From Acanthosepion lycidas (Eukaryota; Mollusca; Cephalopoda; Sepiida; Sepiidae): a stretch of DNA of 64,000 nucleotides. Below are positions 44,204-55,153 of this stretch, in pieces (the first letter of the stretch is position 1; the number at the start of each line of letters is the position of its first letter). A program made the translations under genes and the position numbers. The stretch covers positions 74,433,090-74,497,089 of the forward strand of contig OZ010595.1 in the NCBI GenBank assembly GCA_963932145.1, given 5' to 3'. The notes below the pieces were generated by a model. That model made no database searches. It was not told the DNA's origin and saw only the letters and a program-made list of their open reading frames with translations.

Positions 44204-45250
44204 TCTAACCTTTTGGGGATTCGGATGGGAATCTGGTTAGATTCGGTATCAGCCTTGTCATTCCCAGCTCGCTTCCAATGTCTGGTTACTGAAGTAACTG
44301 CTTTGACTTCCAGTCTAACCTACCCACGTTGTGAATTGATCTTAGGCAGACGAAATCAATCAGTCGCTGGGCCGTAATGCAAGCTGAGTTCGAACAAGGG
44401 TGATATCGCACAAGTATATGTAAGAGAAAATAAAATAATAACTCGAAAAATTCAAATGTGTTAAAAAAGGATAACAATATGCGTCTTCTTCCCAACCCGC
44501 TATATGGATTCGTGACACTTTGTGTTTGTTAGGCGAGTCTTAACATCTTAAGTTGTTTGTTCTTTAAGAAACTGGTTCTTAGTGTATCTTCAGGCAATAT
44601 TCGTAAAACTTGTTTTGGTCGTTCTTCAAAAATAAATTGTTCTTGGCTAGAAGTTGAGTTCGGAATTGTGTGGATATCTTTCAGTCAGCTGTTCTGCGAG
44701 GCGGGCCCAACTCAATTCAACTCAGCTGCGAACTTCACTGCGAACTTAACTGGAACTGGAACTCGAACTGAACTGAACTTCGCTCCCGGCGACTTTGCTT
44801 ATATGGACGCCGACCAAAACTGGGGTGGGCTTGTCGGGGTTTGAAGTTGCTTGATAATTCTCAACCCACAATCCACTTATTTGGTTTTGGTCAGGAAAAT
44901 TTTATTATTTTCCAATTTTGGAAGTCTTCTCGTCCTCCCACCTTCTTCTGTTCTCGTATTGGTATCTCACCATACCCTCAGAGGGTGTCAACGGGTTTCC
45001 CCTCTCTCTCACAGTGGCATCTCACACCTATCCCCTCAATGGGTGCCAACAGGCCTCCCCTCCTGCTTCACTTGATTACCTCCGCCTGGCTCTCATTATC
45101 ATTCAGCCAATGGGCGCTCAGCAGCATGGGTGTGGCCAGACTAGCCTCGATCTAAAAATCTTGCTCCAAGAAAAAAAAAAATTTTATCTTTTTTTCACTT
45201 TTCCTTCTTCTCTTCGAGGAGACCTCACACCCTAGACTCCCTATCTTTAA
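44204..45250. other. GC-richer block, possible LTR or remnant
   Basis: Noticeably richer in G and C than the rest of the window. It has an AACTCAATTCAACTCAGCTG segment with repeated AACT/GAACT words near 44710-44780, and a pyrimidine-rich tract near 45170-45225. The frames up to 105 residues here have no domain I recognise. May be the body of the LTR whose edge is at 44081-44203. Confidence 0.4.
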
Positions 45251-45257
45251 CCGTATT

Positions 45258-45800
45258 ACCTGGAATTTATCAATTAGCTTTTCGCCAGCATTAGACGTAT
45301 TTGCATTCTTGGTGCCAATTTCTGATCCGATAAAATAATTTTGCCACCACAGCCAGTTTTCGACACAAAACAGATGCCTTTTTTCCAAACGATATCTGCC
45401 CATAGACAAAGGCTTAACCTTTCCTTCATGGTGGTCAGTGGACACTTTTGTTTTTGTAATTTTGTGACACCGTTAATTTTTATCTATTTAGAATTCTGTC
45501 TCTGAGGTTATTTGCCCAACCTGGAATTCGTCAAATAGCTTTTCGCCATCACCAAGCGGGTGGCCCATTAGACGTTTTCACATTCTGGCGCTATCTATTC
45601 CCAATAAAATAAGTTTGCCACCATGGCCAGGTTTCGACACAAAACAGATGTCTTTTCTCTCAATGATTTCTACATATAGACAAAGGCTTAACCTTTCCTT
45701 CATGGTGGGCAGCGGACACTTTTGTCTTTGTAATTTTGCGACACAGTTAAATTTTATCTATTTAGAATTCTGTCTCTGAGGTTATTTGGCCAACCTGGAA
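45258..45800. repeat. Tandem repeat of about 267 bp, two copies
   Basis: CCTGGAATTTATCAATTAGC at 45259 is repeated as CCTGGAATTCGTCAAATAGC at 45530, and the start again as CCTGGAATTTCC at 45794. Shared inner blocks: CTTTTCGCCA, TTCGACACAAAACAGATG, GACAAAGGCTTAACCTTTCC and GACACTTTTGT. Confidence 0.85.
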
Positions 45801-46214
45801 TTTCCACCCGCCCCGTAACCTAAATCAGATTAAATCCAGTATCTTCCATTCTTGACAATGGAAATAAAAAAATCTTACCACTTTTCCTTGTCAGAAAAAT
45901 GACACCGCTTAGTGTCCTTTTCGTGATGGCTTCTTACCACCTAAATTTAATTCTCGCCTTTCCTTCTTTTTTTTTTTCTTTTTCTTTTCTTCTTTCTCCC
46001 TTTTAGCAAGCCAAATAGTGTCACAGGGAGCTACAGTTAGACCCAGCATGCTCTAAACAAATGAGTTACAGAGAACAGTTGGTCAGGCAAAGTCAAATTT
46101 GAGCTTTTACCTAAAATTTCTCTCATCATAGATCTCCTGAAATTTTTTCCTATCCAAACCTAAACAAAAAGGATTTTACAATGGATTTTTTGTTAATCCA
46201 ACAGATTTTTTTCA
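45801..46214. other. Unassigned DNA
   Basis: A T/C-rich tract at 45965-46000. Nothing else recognised. Confidence 0.45.
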
Positions 46215-46400
46215 CTTGAAACATTATTTTTAGTGGATATTTGTATTTGAGTAGATGCTCTGGTTATATTTAAAAAAGTATATTTGCTTATATTTGTCTA
46301 CCAGCATGAATATTCAAGAAATTTTATTAAAGTAAAATTTACCCCCTCCAGCAGGTTTTGAATCTGCATGCTCACCTGCATTCAAATCCTGCCAGAAAGC
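46215..46400. repeat. Repeat G, right copy
   Basis: ACATTATTTTTAGTGGATAT, TTGTATTTGAGTAGATGCTC, TCTACCAGCATGAATATTCA and AGCAGGTTTTGAATCTGC follow the order of the left copy at 43910-44080, in the same orientation. Confidence 0.6.
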
Positions 46401-46479
46401 ATAAAAAATAATGGAGAACTGATGGTAATCCATCTCTAGGCTTTATTTCAAATGACAAGTTATCAAAATTTTTCTTCTT

Positions 46480-46700
46480 CTGTATGCCATGTTCCTTCAT
46501 GATCTGGGCAATCATGGGTATTCATAACTTCCTGTCCTTTGTAGCTCTTAGTAAGGTTTGTCTTTTTGATATCTCTCTTTATCTCTATTCTGCCAACCAT
46601 TTACTCAGGCTTTTTAGGCAAGTTATTCACTGTTTTCCTCTGTCATTGTTGCCTTCAATATAGCCTGTCATATTATCCAAGCCATCCTTACTACGAAACC
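46480..46700 (-). pseudogene. RTE-like LINE 3' end fragment
   Basis: GTTCCTTCATGATCTGGGCA, ATCATGGGTATTCATAACTT and CTGTCATTGTTGCCTTCAAT on the plus strand match the minus-strand RTE-like relics. No usable frame. Confidence 0.55.
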
Positions 46701-46859
46701 CAAAATCAAAGAAAATTAAAAGTAAATATGGAAGAACATTTTTTATTAACAATAAGTAGAATTAGTATTTCTCAACAGATGAATTACCGTTTTGAATACA
46801 GGCTTGCAATTTTCAATAAAACTCTAAAAATCATTTGGACAGATTTCATGTATTATTAA

Positions 46860-47340
46860 ACCTGCATCTTTAATGAAATTCCTTAAATTCTGATGTATTT
46901 TTGGTTCTCTGTTGAAATCACCATTCTTTATTTGGCCCCAAGCCAAAATATCTAACGATGTGATATCAGAGGACATTTTTGTCTAAATCAATGTTCCCAA
47001 TCACTCAAGTCAGCAATTTGGTAATTCTCTAATTAAAAAAAACTCTCCAGTGATGTATGAGTAATATGCAGGTGCACTGCCCTGCTGAAAGTTTGTTGTT
47101 TGTAAAATCTTTCTGGAGAGTTAGGAAAATGCAATAATTCCAAAAGTTCCAAGCAGTTTTCATTTGTAATGTTTCCATCGATGTGGTTAATTACTTTACT
47201 TAATTTCAATACATGTCACTATCCATACTAAGAGATGATTACAGTTTCTTTCAAGGAACTATGAGTGTGAATGAAAATTTAGATAATGGGTTGACCCGTT
47301 CTGGACAAACCGTCATCCTGACATGTCCTCTATGAAAAAG
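46860..47340 (-). pseudogene. DDE transposase relic
   Basis: Mixed minus-strand frames read NFQQGSAPAYYSYITGEF, then after a gap ITSLDILAWGQIKNGDFN and NLRNFIKDAGLIIHEIC. These resemble the FQQDGAPPH....V..FL and SPD.T.LDFFLWG..K. segments of IS630/mariner-related transposases, with the second catalytic Asp replaced by Gly. Related to the relic at 18860-19130. TATGTCCTTGACACTTT near 47350 may mark its 5' limit. Confidence 0.55.
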
Positions 47341-47814
47341 TGTCAAGGACATATATACAAAATGTAAATTTGCAACCTTTCACAAAAACTTCAACCTGAA
47401 CTTTAATACATTTCTAATGTTACTGAACCTGCTTGCTGCTTCTTCAGTTATTTAAATCTTAACATATTTTAAGTTTCTTGTTTTAAACCACATTCTAATA
47501 AAAAATGTAAAAGGCATCATATCACAGGATCTTTCTGCTCAAATCAGTGTCCCCCCTTTCCCAAGTCATGGGGTAATTTCCTATCCACCTATCTAAGTTT
47601 ACAGCACCTGGTATTCCTCAGCAATCACCTATCTAGGTTCGTCCTGGGTATGACATTAAACTGCATCCAACAGCAAGGCCGCTGATCAGGAGGTTTTGAG
47701 GAGCGTGGAACCACCTCTTAATTGCTGGTGTTCCCAGGTCCACCCTCACCGGAGGTGGTAGCACCTGTTAGGGTCCCAGCTATTGGCAAATAGTGAACTC
47801 CTAGTTTTTTCCAG

Positions 47815-47985
47815 ATTTTACCCACATCCTGGGTATGACAATAAACTACATCTGCATCCTGGTTATGGCAATAAACTACATCCACATCCTGGGTATGGCG
47901 ATAAACTACATCTGCGTCCTGGGTATGGCAATAAACTACATCCATGTCCTGGGTGTGACGATGAACTGCATCCAACAGCAAGGCC
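47815..47985. repeat. Minisatellite of about 30 bp, about 5-6 units
   Basis: Unit CATCCTGGGTATGGCAATAA plus ACTACAT. It is derived from the sequence that begins family F (GTCCTGGGTATGACATTAAA). Frames on both strands run through it because the unit length is a multiple of three. Confidence 0.85.
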
Positions 47986-47999
47986 TCAGATAAAGTTTT

Positions 48000-48250
48000 C
48001 GGAAAAATAATGTTGCCAGCTATATGTTTTTGAAGAAATAATGTTGCCATCTATACGTCTTTGAAAGAACAATGTTGCCAGCTATATGTTCTTGAAAAAA
48101 TAATGTTGCTAGTTATACGTTTTTGAAAAAATAATGTTGCCAACTATACATTTTTGAAAAAATTAATGTTGCCAGCTATACGTTTTTGAAAAAATAATGT
48201 TGCCAGCTATATGTTTTTGAAAAAATAATGTTGCCAGCTATACGTTTTTA
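48000..48250. repeat. Minisatellite of about 30 bp, about 8-9 units
   Basis: Unit AATAATGTTGCCAGCTATAC plus GTTTTTGAAA, each copy with one to three changes. Confidence 0.9.
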
Positions 48251-48460
48251 TGCCAGATAGAAACATTTGAAACTATTTACTTGAGTAAGAATAAACAAGC
48301 TGTGGTTTAAGGATGTTATCCTCAAATTATGTTTACAAAGTATATATATTTAATATATATGTGCAAACTGGATTTGGCATTAAATGACCCATAATGGTTG
48401 ATATGCCATAAAACCCCAAACAACCAACCAACCAACCAACCAACCAACCTATCTAGGTAC

Positions 48461-49584
48461 TGACTAGGCTCGAAATTGCTTAACTTTGGGGATCATAAGG
48501 AAACTGGTTTCAACGTGATATGGACTTAAGTCATAAGAATGAAAGGGATAAGGGAGAAGATGAGAAGATACAGGCAAATAGTAAGATGAGAGCAGAAACA
48601 TGAAATAAATGATATACTTAGTTGTGAACATTTATTAAATTTTAACAGGCCCATCTACTTTCAAATAAATTGCATTTGCTTTTAATTAGATGTACTGAAT
48701 TAACTGGAGTGAATGTTATGTCTTTTCTGGGGCACTTGTTTTCAGTCATTCACCACTGCTTGAAAGAAACATCTAAACATACCTTTCATTTTCTGTTTTC
48801 ATCTACAATGGAACTATGATATATTTTTTTGTGTTATCACAAAAGAAATGTTTGATATAATAATTACAAAATTTTTTCTTCAAAAAGCAATCAAAATATT
48901 TCTTTACACTGACTCCTTTGAAACATTGATGGATTTTTCTCACCTATTTTGGGTTTATTATGAGTAGAAATGTTAACTAGTATGTGATTTGTTTCAATGT
49001 CCATTACTTATATTTTGTGACCTTTAGTATTATTTATTTTATGCATTGACAGATGATAAACTCTTTTTTTGTCATTTTGAGATTATCCAGGAATGCTGGG
49101 AATTTTTATTATTTTCTTTCTTGATCACAATAGCAAATCAATCTCCATATTGTTTTAACGTTTGTGAAGACATGACAGCATGACCTAGGCATAAAGAAAT
49201 TTTGCATGTATTGAACAAACAGATTAGTGCTTTGCTATATTGTAAGCTCTCCGGTACTCAGAATAGCTAGTATATGTAGCAAGCTGGAATGTTCTATTCT
49301 GCCACTTAGGCAATACCATTCTCTGGGTCCTAGTTGGCTACTGGTTCTTGTGTGGATATTGTGATAGATAAATAGCCATCATTCACCATTATGTTTGCTT
49401 GAGTACAAAGCTGTGTTGAATTACAGCTTACTCACTCCTGTCTACCAACTGGACACTAAATTGGAACCTTCCTGTGAAGGTGAGTATTACATTGATTCTA
49501 CAACATTCTTCTGTGAACACAAGTGAAATATATAAGGGCGAGCATGTGTATATATGCAATGTCAGATTTTATTATGCAATTCAG
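48461..49584. other. Unassigned AT-rich DNA
   Basis: No gene, repeat family or RNA recognised. Confidence 0.5.
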
Positions 49585-49980
49585 GCTTATGGCCATATTA
49601 TGTTGAAACACCAATTCCCATATGGTCATCAAAGTTAAGCAATGTCATATTAAGCAATAAGTACCTACTTGGGTAACCACTTGGAAATACCAGGTGTTGT
49701 AAGTTCAGATGTATGGGTCGTGTAATGGATATTGGCTCAGAATTGTTGTTAATCAGAGAGCTGAGTTCCAAATCCAGTTGGGTTTGTTATATTCCCTTAC
49801 ATGTAAATACCCTTGGGAGAGCTATGAATCCACCTCTTCTCTCCCAGTTATTAGTTAATTAGTATTGCTAAACCATTATCATCACCAAAAAAAAAAAACT
49901 TCTTAGAATCTAAAAATATTTTCTAGCTATAAATAACCTGCAATAGTTTGATAAACCAGAGAAAATGAATCAATCAAATG
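49585..49980 (+). repeat. Composite 5S-tRNA SINE (copy 3), best preserved
   Basis: 5S-like 49585-49704: GCTTATGGCCATATTATGTT, GAAACACCAATTCCC, TCATCAAAGTTAAGCAATGT (box A), AAGTACCTACTTGGGTAACC and ACTTGGAAATACCAGGTGTT (box C), GTAAGTT. tRNA-like part at 49707-49790: GTCGTGTAATGGATATTGGC and GAGTTCCAAATCCAGTTGGG. The body contains CCCTTGGGAGAGCTATGAAT, CTCTTCTCTCCCAGTTATTA; the tail contains TTTTCTAGCTATAAATAACC, TGCAATAGTTTGATAAA and an AATCAATC end. Confidence 0.85.
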
Positions 49981-50154
49981 CTGCTTGGCTACATGTCTTT
50001 TAGATTTATTTACATTCTCTGGAATGTAAATATATAGAAACTAATGTGACTACAAAGTGAGGGATCAGTTTATATATTGATTGTAAGATAGAATTGGTCT
50101 CCCACTTTATATCCACATGATAATTTCTTCTTTCCTTATCAAATTCTGATTAGG

Positions 50155-50330
50155 TATGAATCCACCTCTTCTCCCCTCAGCTATGAGTTAATTAGTAAGA
50201 GTTTATCAATAAACTATTATCCCTCCCACAAAAATAAAACTTCTTGAAATCTAAAAATATTTTCTTGCTTTAAATAACCTGCAAAGGGTTGATAAGTCAT
50301 AAGAAACAAATCAATCAATCAATATTATAC
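50155..50330 (+). repeat. 3' half of a composite-type SINE
   Basis: TAGGTATGAATCCACCTCTT, CAGCTATGAGTTAATTAGTA, TTTTCTTGCTTTAAATAACC, TGCAAAGGGTTGATAAGTCA and (AATC)n. 5'-truncated. Confidence 0.75.
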
Positions 50331-50401
50331 AAGTCAATGTTTTCTCAATAAAATTAGTATTAACCAATCAATGTTCAGAAATTTTCAAGAAATATTTACA
50401 A

Positions 50402-50990
50402 TAACACGTTGACTGCCGGAGGTCAATTACAAAAAATGACTTCAAATGCCAACATTATAATAGCCAACTTAGGCAATAAAAATTTTTATGAGTTGATTTA
50501 TAGAATCAACTGAAGTTTTAATATCATTTTCATACTAAAAGTATTACTGTACAATTTGTGAAATGTTTGCTTGTTGATCAACTACCATATAACACAAAAT
50601 GTGGAAGAATTGTTGTTGGAACAAGATGTTATTTAGAAGCTATACCCCACCAACTGAAAAGAAACAATATCCAACCAGACCTTTGTGCAAAAAGCAAAGT
50701 ACAGTAAGAAACATAGTACTTTTGGGCCATTTTGGGAAAGCAAACCACCCGCCAGTGTTGTTGATTATTTCAAAAATCACAATTCAAGGTGTCTACTTTG
50801 GATATTGAACAATTCTGTTGTTTTTTTTTTATTTGTATTATATATTCAATATTTCTATCATTGCCTGTACGATTTTTGATTTTTGCCTTAGAGGCCAGGT
50901 CCAAGTAATTTGCATTAAAAACAATAAAAAAAACCTTGTGATAGCAAGATCACAAAAACAAGGTAACTAGTGGCTGGCCTCGTAATAAAA
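50402..50990 (+). pseudogene. piggyBac-like element relic
   Basis: TAACACGTTGACTGCCGG near 50404 resembles the common piggyBac left end, and CAATTACAAAAAATGAC with its flanks may be subterminal. A frame at 50640-50760 reads YTPPTEKKQYPTRPLCKK, and a second frame continues KSKVQ and YFW. PPTEKK..PTR.C.VC.K is the start of the C-terminal cysteine-rich domain of piggyBac transposases. GAGGCCAGGT (50890) and GCTGGCCTC (50973) form an inverted pair. Most of the transposase is missing. Confidence 0.5.
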
Positions 50991-51024
50991 ACTCAGTTAT
51001 TTCTGCTCTATTTCTATGGTATCT

Positions 51025-51120
51025 CAGTACATACGGCCTGGTCCAAAGATTGAACTCACAGTTACTGTGTCATCAAATTCATAAACCAATATTTTGATCC
51101 ACTAGGCTATTGTCTTATAG
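51025..51120 (-). repeat. SINE-D tRNA-like head
   Basis: On the minus strand: CAATAGCCTAGTGGATCAAA (box A), about 45 bases, then TGTGAGTTCAATCTTTGGAC (box B). The same head occurs in the copy at 62795-62880 and is closest to that family. Confidence 0.55.
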
Positions 51121-51169
51121 ATTAAATAAATTGTTCAGTTATAAATTCCATAAAGGTTACAAGGATCAG

Positions 51170-51300
51170 CAAGAACCTGAAGAACTTTGGAAAGCACAAT
51201 GACCAAAATGTTATGATGATAACAATAATGATGAGGACAATAGTCCACATGTAAATAATAACTCCTTATTCCAGGAATTCAGACAGAAAGTTGTAACAGA
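51170..51300 (+). repeat. SINE-D body
   Basis: CCTGAAGAACTTTGG, CAATGACCAAAATGTTATGA and ATGATGAGGACAATAGTCC correspond to the 3' body arms at 4448 and 62880, though diverged. Confidence 0.55.
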
Positions 51301-51304
51301 CAAT

Positions 51305-52720
51305 CAGGTCAACCCAACAAGAGACCCAGAGTTGGTTGAGTGTGGTGCAGTAAGTACCAGGAGTTATGTCCTCTTCCACAATTGGCTGTTGAGAGATGAC
51401 TTTCTACTTAGAATAGGTAGCACTGACAAAATTTGCATACTGATACAGGACAGGTATTAGCCAATAGTCAGTGTGGATCTGGAACTGAGAGAGCTATATA
51501 AATTCAGATAAGACAAACACAAAAGTACCTAAGCTAATTTTTTTAAAATTACTGAAAGGTAATCATATATTATCATATATTTTATCATGCAAATACAATA
51601 TAAATTTATATTTATAAATAAATCCAAAAGATCTACACAATGCAAGCATATTTGATTAACACAATATCTTGTATATCATAATAAATTAATATTTTACATA
51701 TGAAAAAGGGCTTTTTGATATTCTATAACCTTCATCAATCTTTCAGTAATTGACTTTGTTATCTTTTTCTATAGCTTTGATTTTAACATTACTTGCGGAA
51801 TCCTTTATTGCTTCAGAAGATCCTTAATTGGTTATTGTTTTCCATTCTTATATACATTCTCTTCTAATGACAGTGACAGATAAAAAAAATGTCTATTTAA
51901 TTAATTTCTTGAATGGTTAGGAGCCATTACATTAATTTGGTATCTTTCAAACCTTGTTTTTGTAACATGGTCAATAATCAGTTGAATAGACTATGAAAGA
52001 TTATTGTCTTACATGAAAATATTCCCAAAATATTGTGTCTTAGAATATAGAATAATTCTTTGCATTTTACTTGATACTATCAACTTTGAAGAAATCTATA
52101 GTCTTACTACCTATAATACAATGATATTTAGACCAATCAAAGTAGTCGATACTATATGATTGTGAAGAAAAATAAAAAATTTTTTAAAAATATGGATGAA
52201 ACCATAAGATTGTCTAAAAATTATAAGTAAATATATAGCTGATACCAATATGATTGAAGGGAAAAATTAAATTTTATGAAATATAAGAATGTCTCAACTT
52301 TAAATGATCCCTGAGAGGTTGATAAGCTGTAAAACAAAACAACGAAATATAAAATACTAACCCAAAATATTACAGTACTTGTCTCTTCTAAATTATGTCA
52401 ATTAGACTATTTCTATAAGAACCCAAGCTTCATGCACATCCAATGTGGCTCTAAATTTATTGCTAAAAATTAATGTTAAGAAATCAATTTCTAGATACTT
52501 GTATGTCCAAATTTCTTCTCAGTTGATGGTATAGTTTCTAAATAATGCTTTGTTCCACTATTCATTTTTCAATGTTTTGTGTCATTTGTCAGTTGATCAA
52601 CAAGCAAATATATACAAATTGCTCAGTGCTACTTTTAATGTGAAACTAATGTTAAGATTTCAGTTGAAGCTATAAAGTAATGTTAAAATAAAAGCTATAG
52701 AAAAAGTTAACAAAATCAAT
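51305..52720. other. Unassigned AT-rich DNA
   Basis: No gene or family recognised. A trace of the shared tail (AAATGATCCCTGAGAGGTTG, ATAAGCTGTAAAAC) is at 52300-52340. Confidence 0.5.
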
Positions 52721-52764
52721 GACTGAATGATTGATGAAGGTTATAGAATATCAAGAAAACCTTT

Positions 52765-53460
52765 TAGAAGCCCCTGCTATTTACCTTGAGCTTCTTGATA
52801 AAATCAAAAGGAGAATCAGCAATATTATCAGTCCTGATCTGATAGCTCAGCTTCAGTCACTTTCCCACCACCATAAGGCTGCCTCTCTGTATCTTTTCTA
52901 TAAATACTTTCATGGTAATTGTTCACTTTGTTTTATTCCCCTCCCCCCACAGACAATGAATTGTAAATATGGGGACTAGTTAGAACTTTCATAGAGACAA
53001 TGAGGTATTATGATGGATGTAGTAAGAAAGGTAAGTAAGAATGTGTTGTTTTGGTGTTAGGAATATTGTGGTATGTTTGGGTCAGTGTTTGCGATTAGCT
53101 AAGTTTAATGTTAAGACAGAAGAAAATCATCCTTTTCCCCATGCCCCATTTTGGCCTTGTGCCACATTTTCTGTAAATAAACAGGAATTAATATCATTCT
53201 TTGCTATGACACCTAGACTTTTTGAATTTAAGTGCAGTACTAGACTGGTATTGATATCTCATCAATTTACAGTAGAGCTAGCTAGATGTAACCCTAAATC
53301 CTATACTAACAGACTTTTCTCAGAATTTTCACTTGTGGAACTCCCTTCCGGCTCAATGCTTTCCAACCAACTTTAATCTGCAAAAATTTAAATGTAATGT
53401 CAATTGCTATCTACTGTCCTCTTGATTGCTCTTTCCTCCACACATTATTAATGTTTCTGT
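52765..53460 (+). pseudogene. Jockey-like LINE ORF2 relic, split
   Basis: Reads APAIYLELLDKIKRRISNII, LQSLSHHHKAASLYLFYKYF and HGNCS up to 52928. It resumes at 53205 with TPRLFEFKCSTRLVLI and SHQFTVELARCNPKSY, then an LPSGSMLSNQL segment. About 275 bp of unidentified DNA lies between. This is the last part of the protein only. Confidence 0.8.
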
Positions 53461-53674
53461 TCCAATTTCCTCCACACCATGTAACACCTTGCATCTCAGT
53501 GGCTTCACTGCCTCACATGGGGTGATACCAATTAAAAAAAATATTTGATTTCTCTTTGTGACATTTACTTAAATGTGTTTGCTGTCATGTCTTTAGCCAG
53601 TTGATCAGTTCTCTTTTCTTTTTATTAACATTTTAATTTTTCTCAAATGTCTACTTGTGATATTCTTAGTCAAT

Positions 53675-53905
53675 TTTTTTTTTACATTATTTACATTTGT
53701 TCAGACTGTTGTCCTCATCTTTATTGTCATGTTCATGACATTTCGGCCATTGTACACTCCGGATTTCTTCAGATCTTATATGTTTGAATTTCAAACCAAA
53801 CCCTTTATTCACATCATGAATATGTCAATAAAGATGAAGACAACAATCTGAACAAATGTAAATAATGTAAATAGTTAAAACACCTTGTCTCAGAAATATA
53901 GACGC
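53675..53905. repeat. SINE-D foldback, two opposed copies
   Basis: Minus-oriented arm 53676-53780 (TTTACATTTGTTCAGACTG, TTGTCCTCATCTTTATTGTC, CATTTCGGCCATTGTACACT) and plus-oriented arm 53815-53905 (AATAAAGATGAAGACAACAA, TCTGAACAAATGTAAATAAT, GTCTCAGAAATATAGAC). The spacer is short. Confidence 0.7.
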
Positions 53906-54117
53906 ATATTGTTTTGTTTCTTTTACTGATATTACTATATTCAGTTTCTTTTTTGATTGACATGGGATTTCTGTTCAACATTTTTGTAATTTCCTATGTT
54001 GTATTCCCATCACAAAATCATTCATTAATTTATTTAGTTATCCCATTTTGCACCGCTGGGCTCATCACTCCATTCCATCTTACAATTGTGGTTCATGGTG
54101 ACATTCAAGACAGAAAT

Positions 54118-54580
54118 TTCCAATGGCTTGCCGGTTCCTTTTGCACCAGGTATGTTAAGGTTACCTGGTTTCTCTTCTCAGAAGTTAAAGAGGCAAGACC
54201 TACAAGACAGATTGTTTTGAATTCAGAGTTTTCCTTCTGCTGGACTAGTTGCCAATCAAGGCTATAGGGCCCAGTCTGTCCTGCCATAGCTGAGGGGAAG
54301 AGATGTATTCATAGCTTTACCAAGTCTAATAGTATGTAAGTAAATGCAATGGATTCAACTGGAATTAGAACTCGGCTCTCCAGTTCCTCAATCCGAGCCG
54401 CTATCCATTACTCCACCTTGCCTCTACCATAATCAAATAGAATAGTGCAATGGCTTGCCAGTTCCTTTTGTACCAGAGATGTTAAAGTTACCCCATCCCT
54501 CCTCTCAGAAGTTAAAGAGGCAAAACCTACATGACAGCAGGTTGTTTGAATTCAGAGTTTTCTTTCTCTTAGACTGATGA
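54118..54580 (-). repeat. SINE-A copy plus a duplicated body piece
   Basis: The minus strand from 54425 has a head with GTAATGGATAGCGGCTCGGA and GAGTTCTAATTCCAGTTG, then AAAGCTATGAATACATCTCT, CCCTCAGCTATGGCAGGAC and CCTTGATTGGCAAC. The end piece (GCAATGGCTTGCCAGTTCC ... AGAAGTTAAAGAGGCAAAAC) occurs twice, at 54118-54245 and 54448-54580. Confidence 0.7.
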
Positions 54581-54584
54581 TGAT

Positions 54585-55090
54585 ATAGGAAATCTGTTTC
54601 AAAAACCTGTTTCTCTTTCCAGGTTATATCTTTCTTGTGACTGATGGCAATTTTTATATATTTGAAATTTAATAAATACTGATAACTATTCTTATATATA
54701 TTTATTTTCAATAAACAAGCCTCAAGTTGTTTAATAACATTTCACACAGTAAATAATTTATAATGAATATTTGTAATAAAACATGGATATTATAAGCTGA
54801 AATTCAAATTATATTGCTAACATAAAATATATTCTGAAAATTGAATCAATGTCAGTTGGCTTAAACCAGAGATCACAGAGCAATCAAAAATGAAATTGTA
54901 AGCAGGGAAAAGACAAGAACAAAAAAAATATGTCTTTAAGAATGTCAAAAAAAAAGAAATTTCAGAAAAGTTAAAAGGATAGTAAGAAAAAGGAAGATGA
55001 TTAACTAACAAGAAAATATGTGTAGCAGCTTCATGTTAGAAAACAAGAGAATAAAATAAGTGTAAATTAATATTGGCTCAAGACATGAAA

Positions 55091-55094
<4 letters not shown>
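54585..55094. other. Unassigned AT-rich DNA
   Basis: Nothing recognised. Confidence 0.5.

Positions 55095-55153
<59 letters not shown>

Larger units (their letters stand above)
47640..48460 (+). repeat. Family F repeat with two internal minisatellites
   Basis: Head GCATCCAACAGCAAGGCC, then GGAACCACCTCTTAATTGC, GTAGCACCTGTTAGGGTCCC. Two arrays follow (47815-47985 and 48000-48250), then a unique stretch and the tail TTTGGCATTAAATGACCCAT, GGTTGATATGCC and (CAAC)n. It is the longest and best kept member of the family. The 5' head motif is repeated at 47965-47985 between the arrays. Confidence 0.8.

Noticed and set aside
44557..45235. Overlapping frames of about 75-105 residues in the GC-richer block as host exons
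   Set aside because: Several frames on one strand are open at the same time, as expected from higher GC. There are no convincing splice sites and no known domain.
47718..48050. A 110-residue repeat protein on the minus strand (HTQDADVVYCHTQ type) and its plus-strand partner
   Set aside because: Both strands are open because the minisatellite unit is a multiple of three. The array lies inside a non-coding repeat family.
47640..48460. CRISPR-like array in family F
   Set aside because: The repeats are adjacent without unique spacers and the genome is eukaryotic in character.
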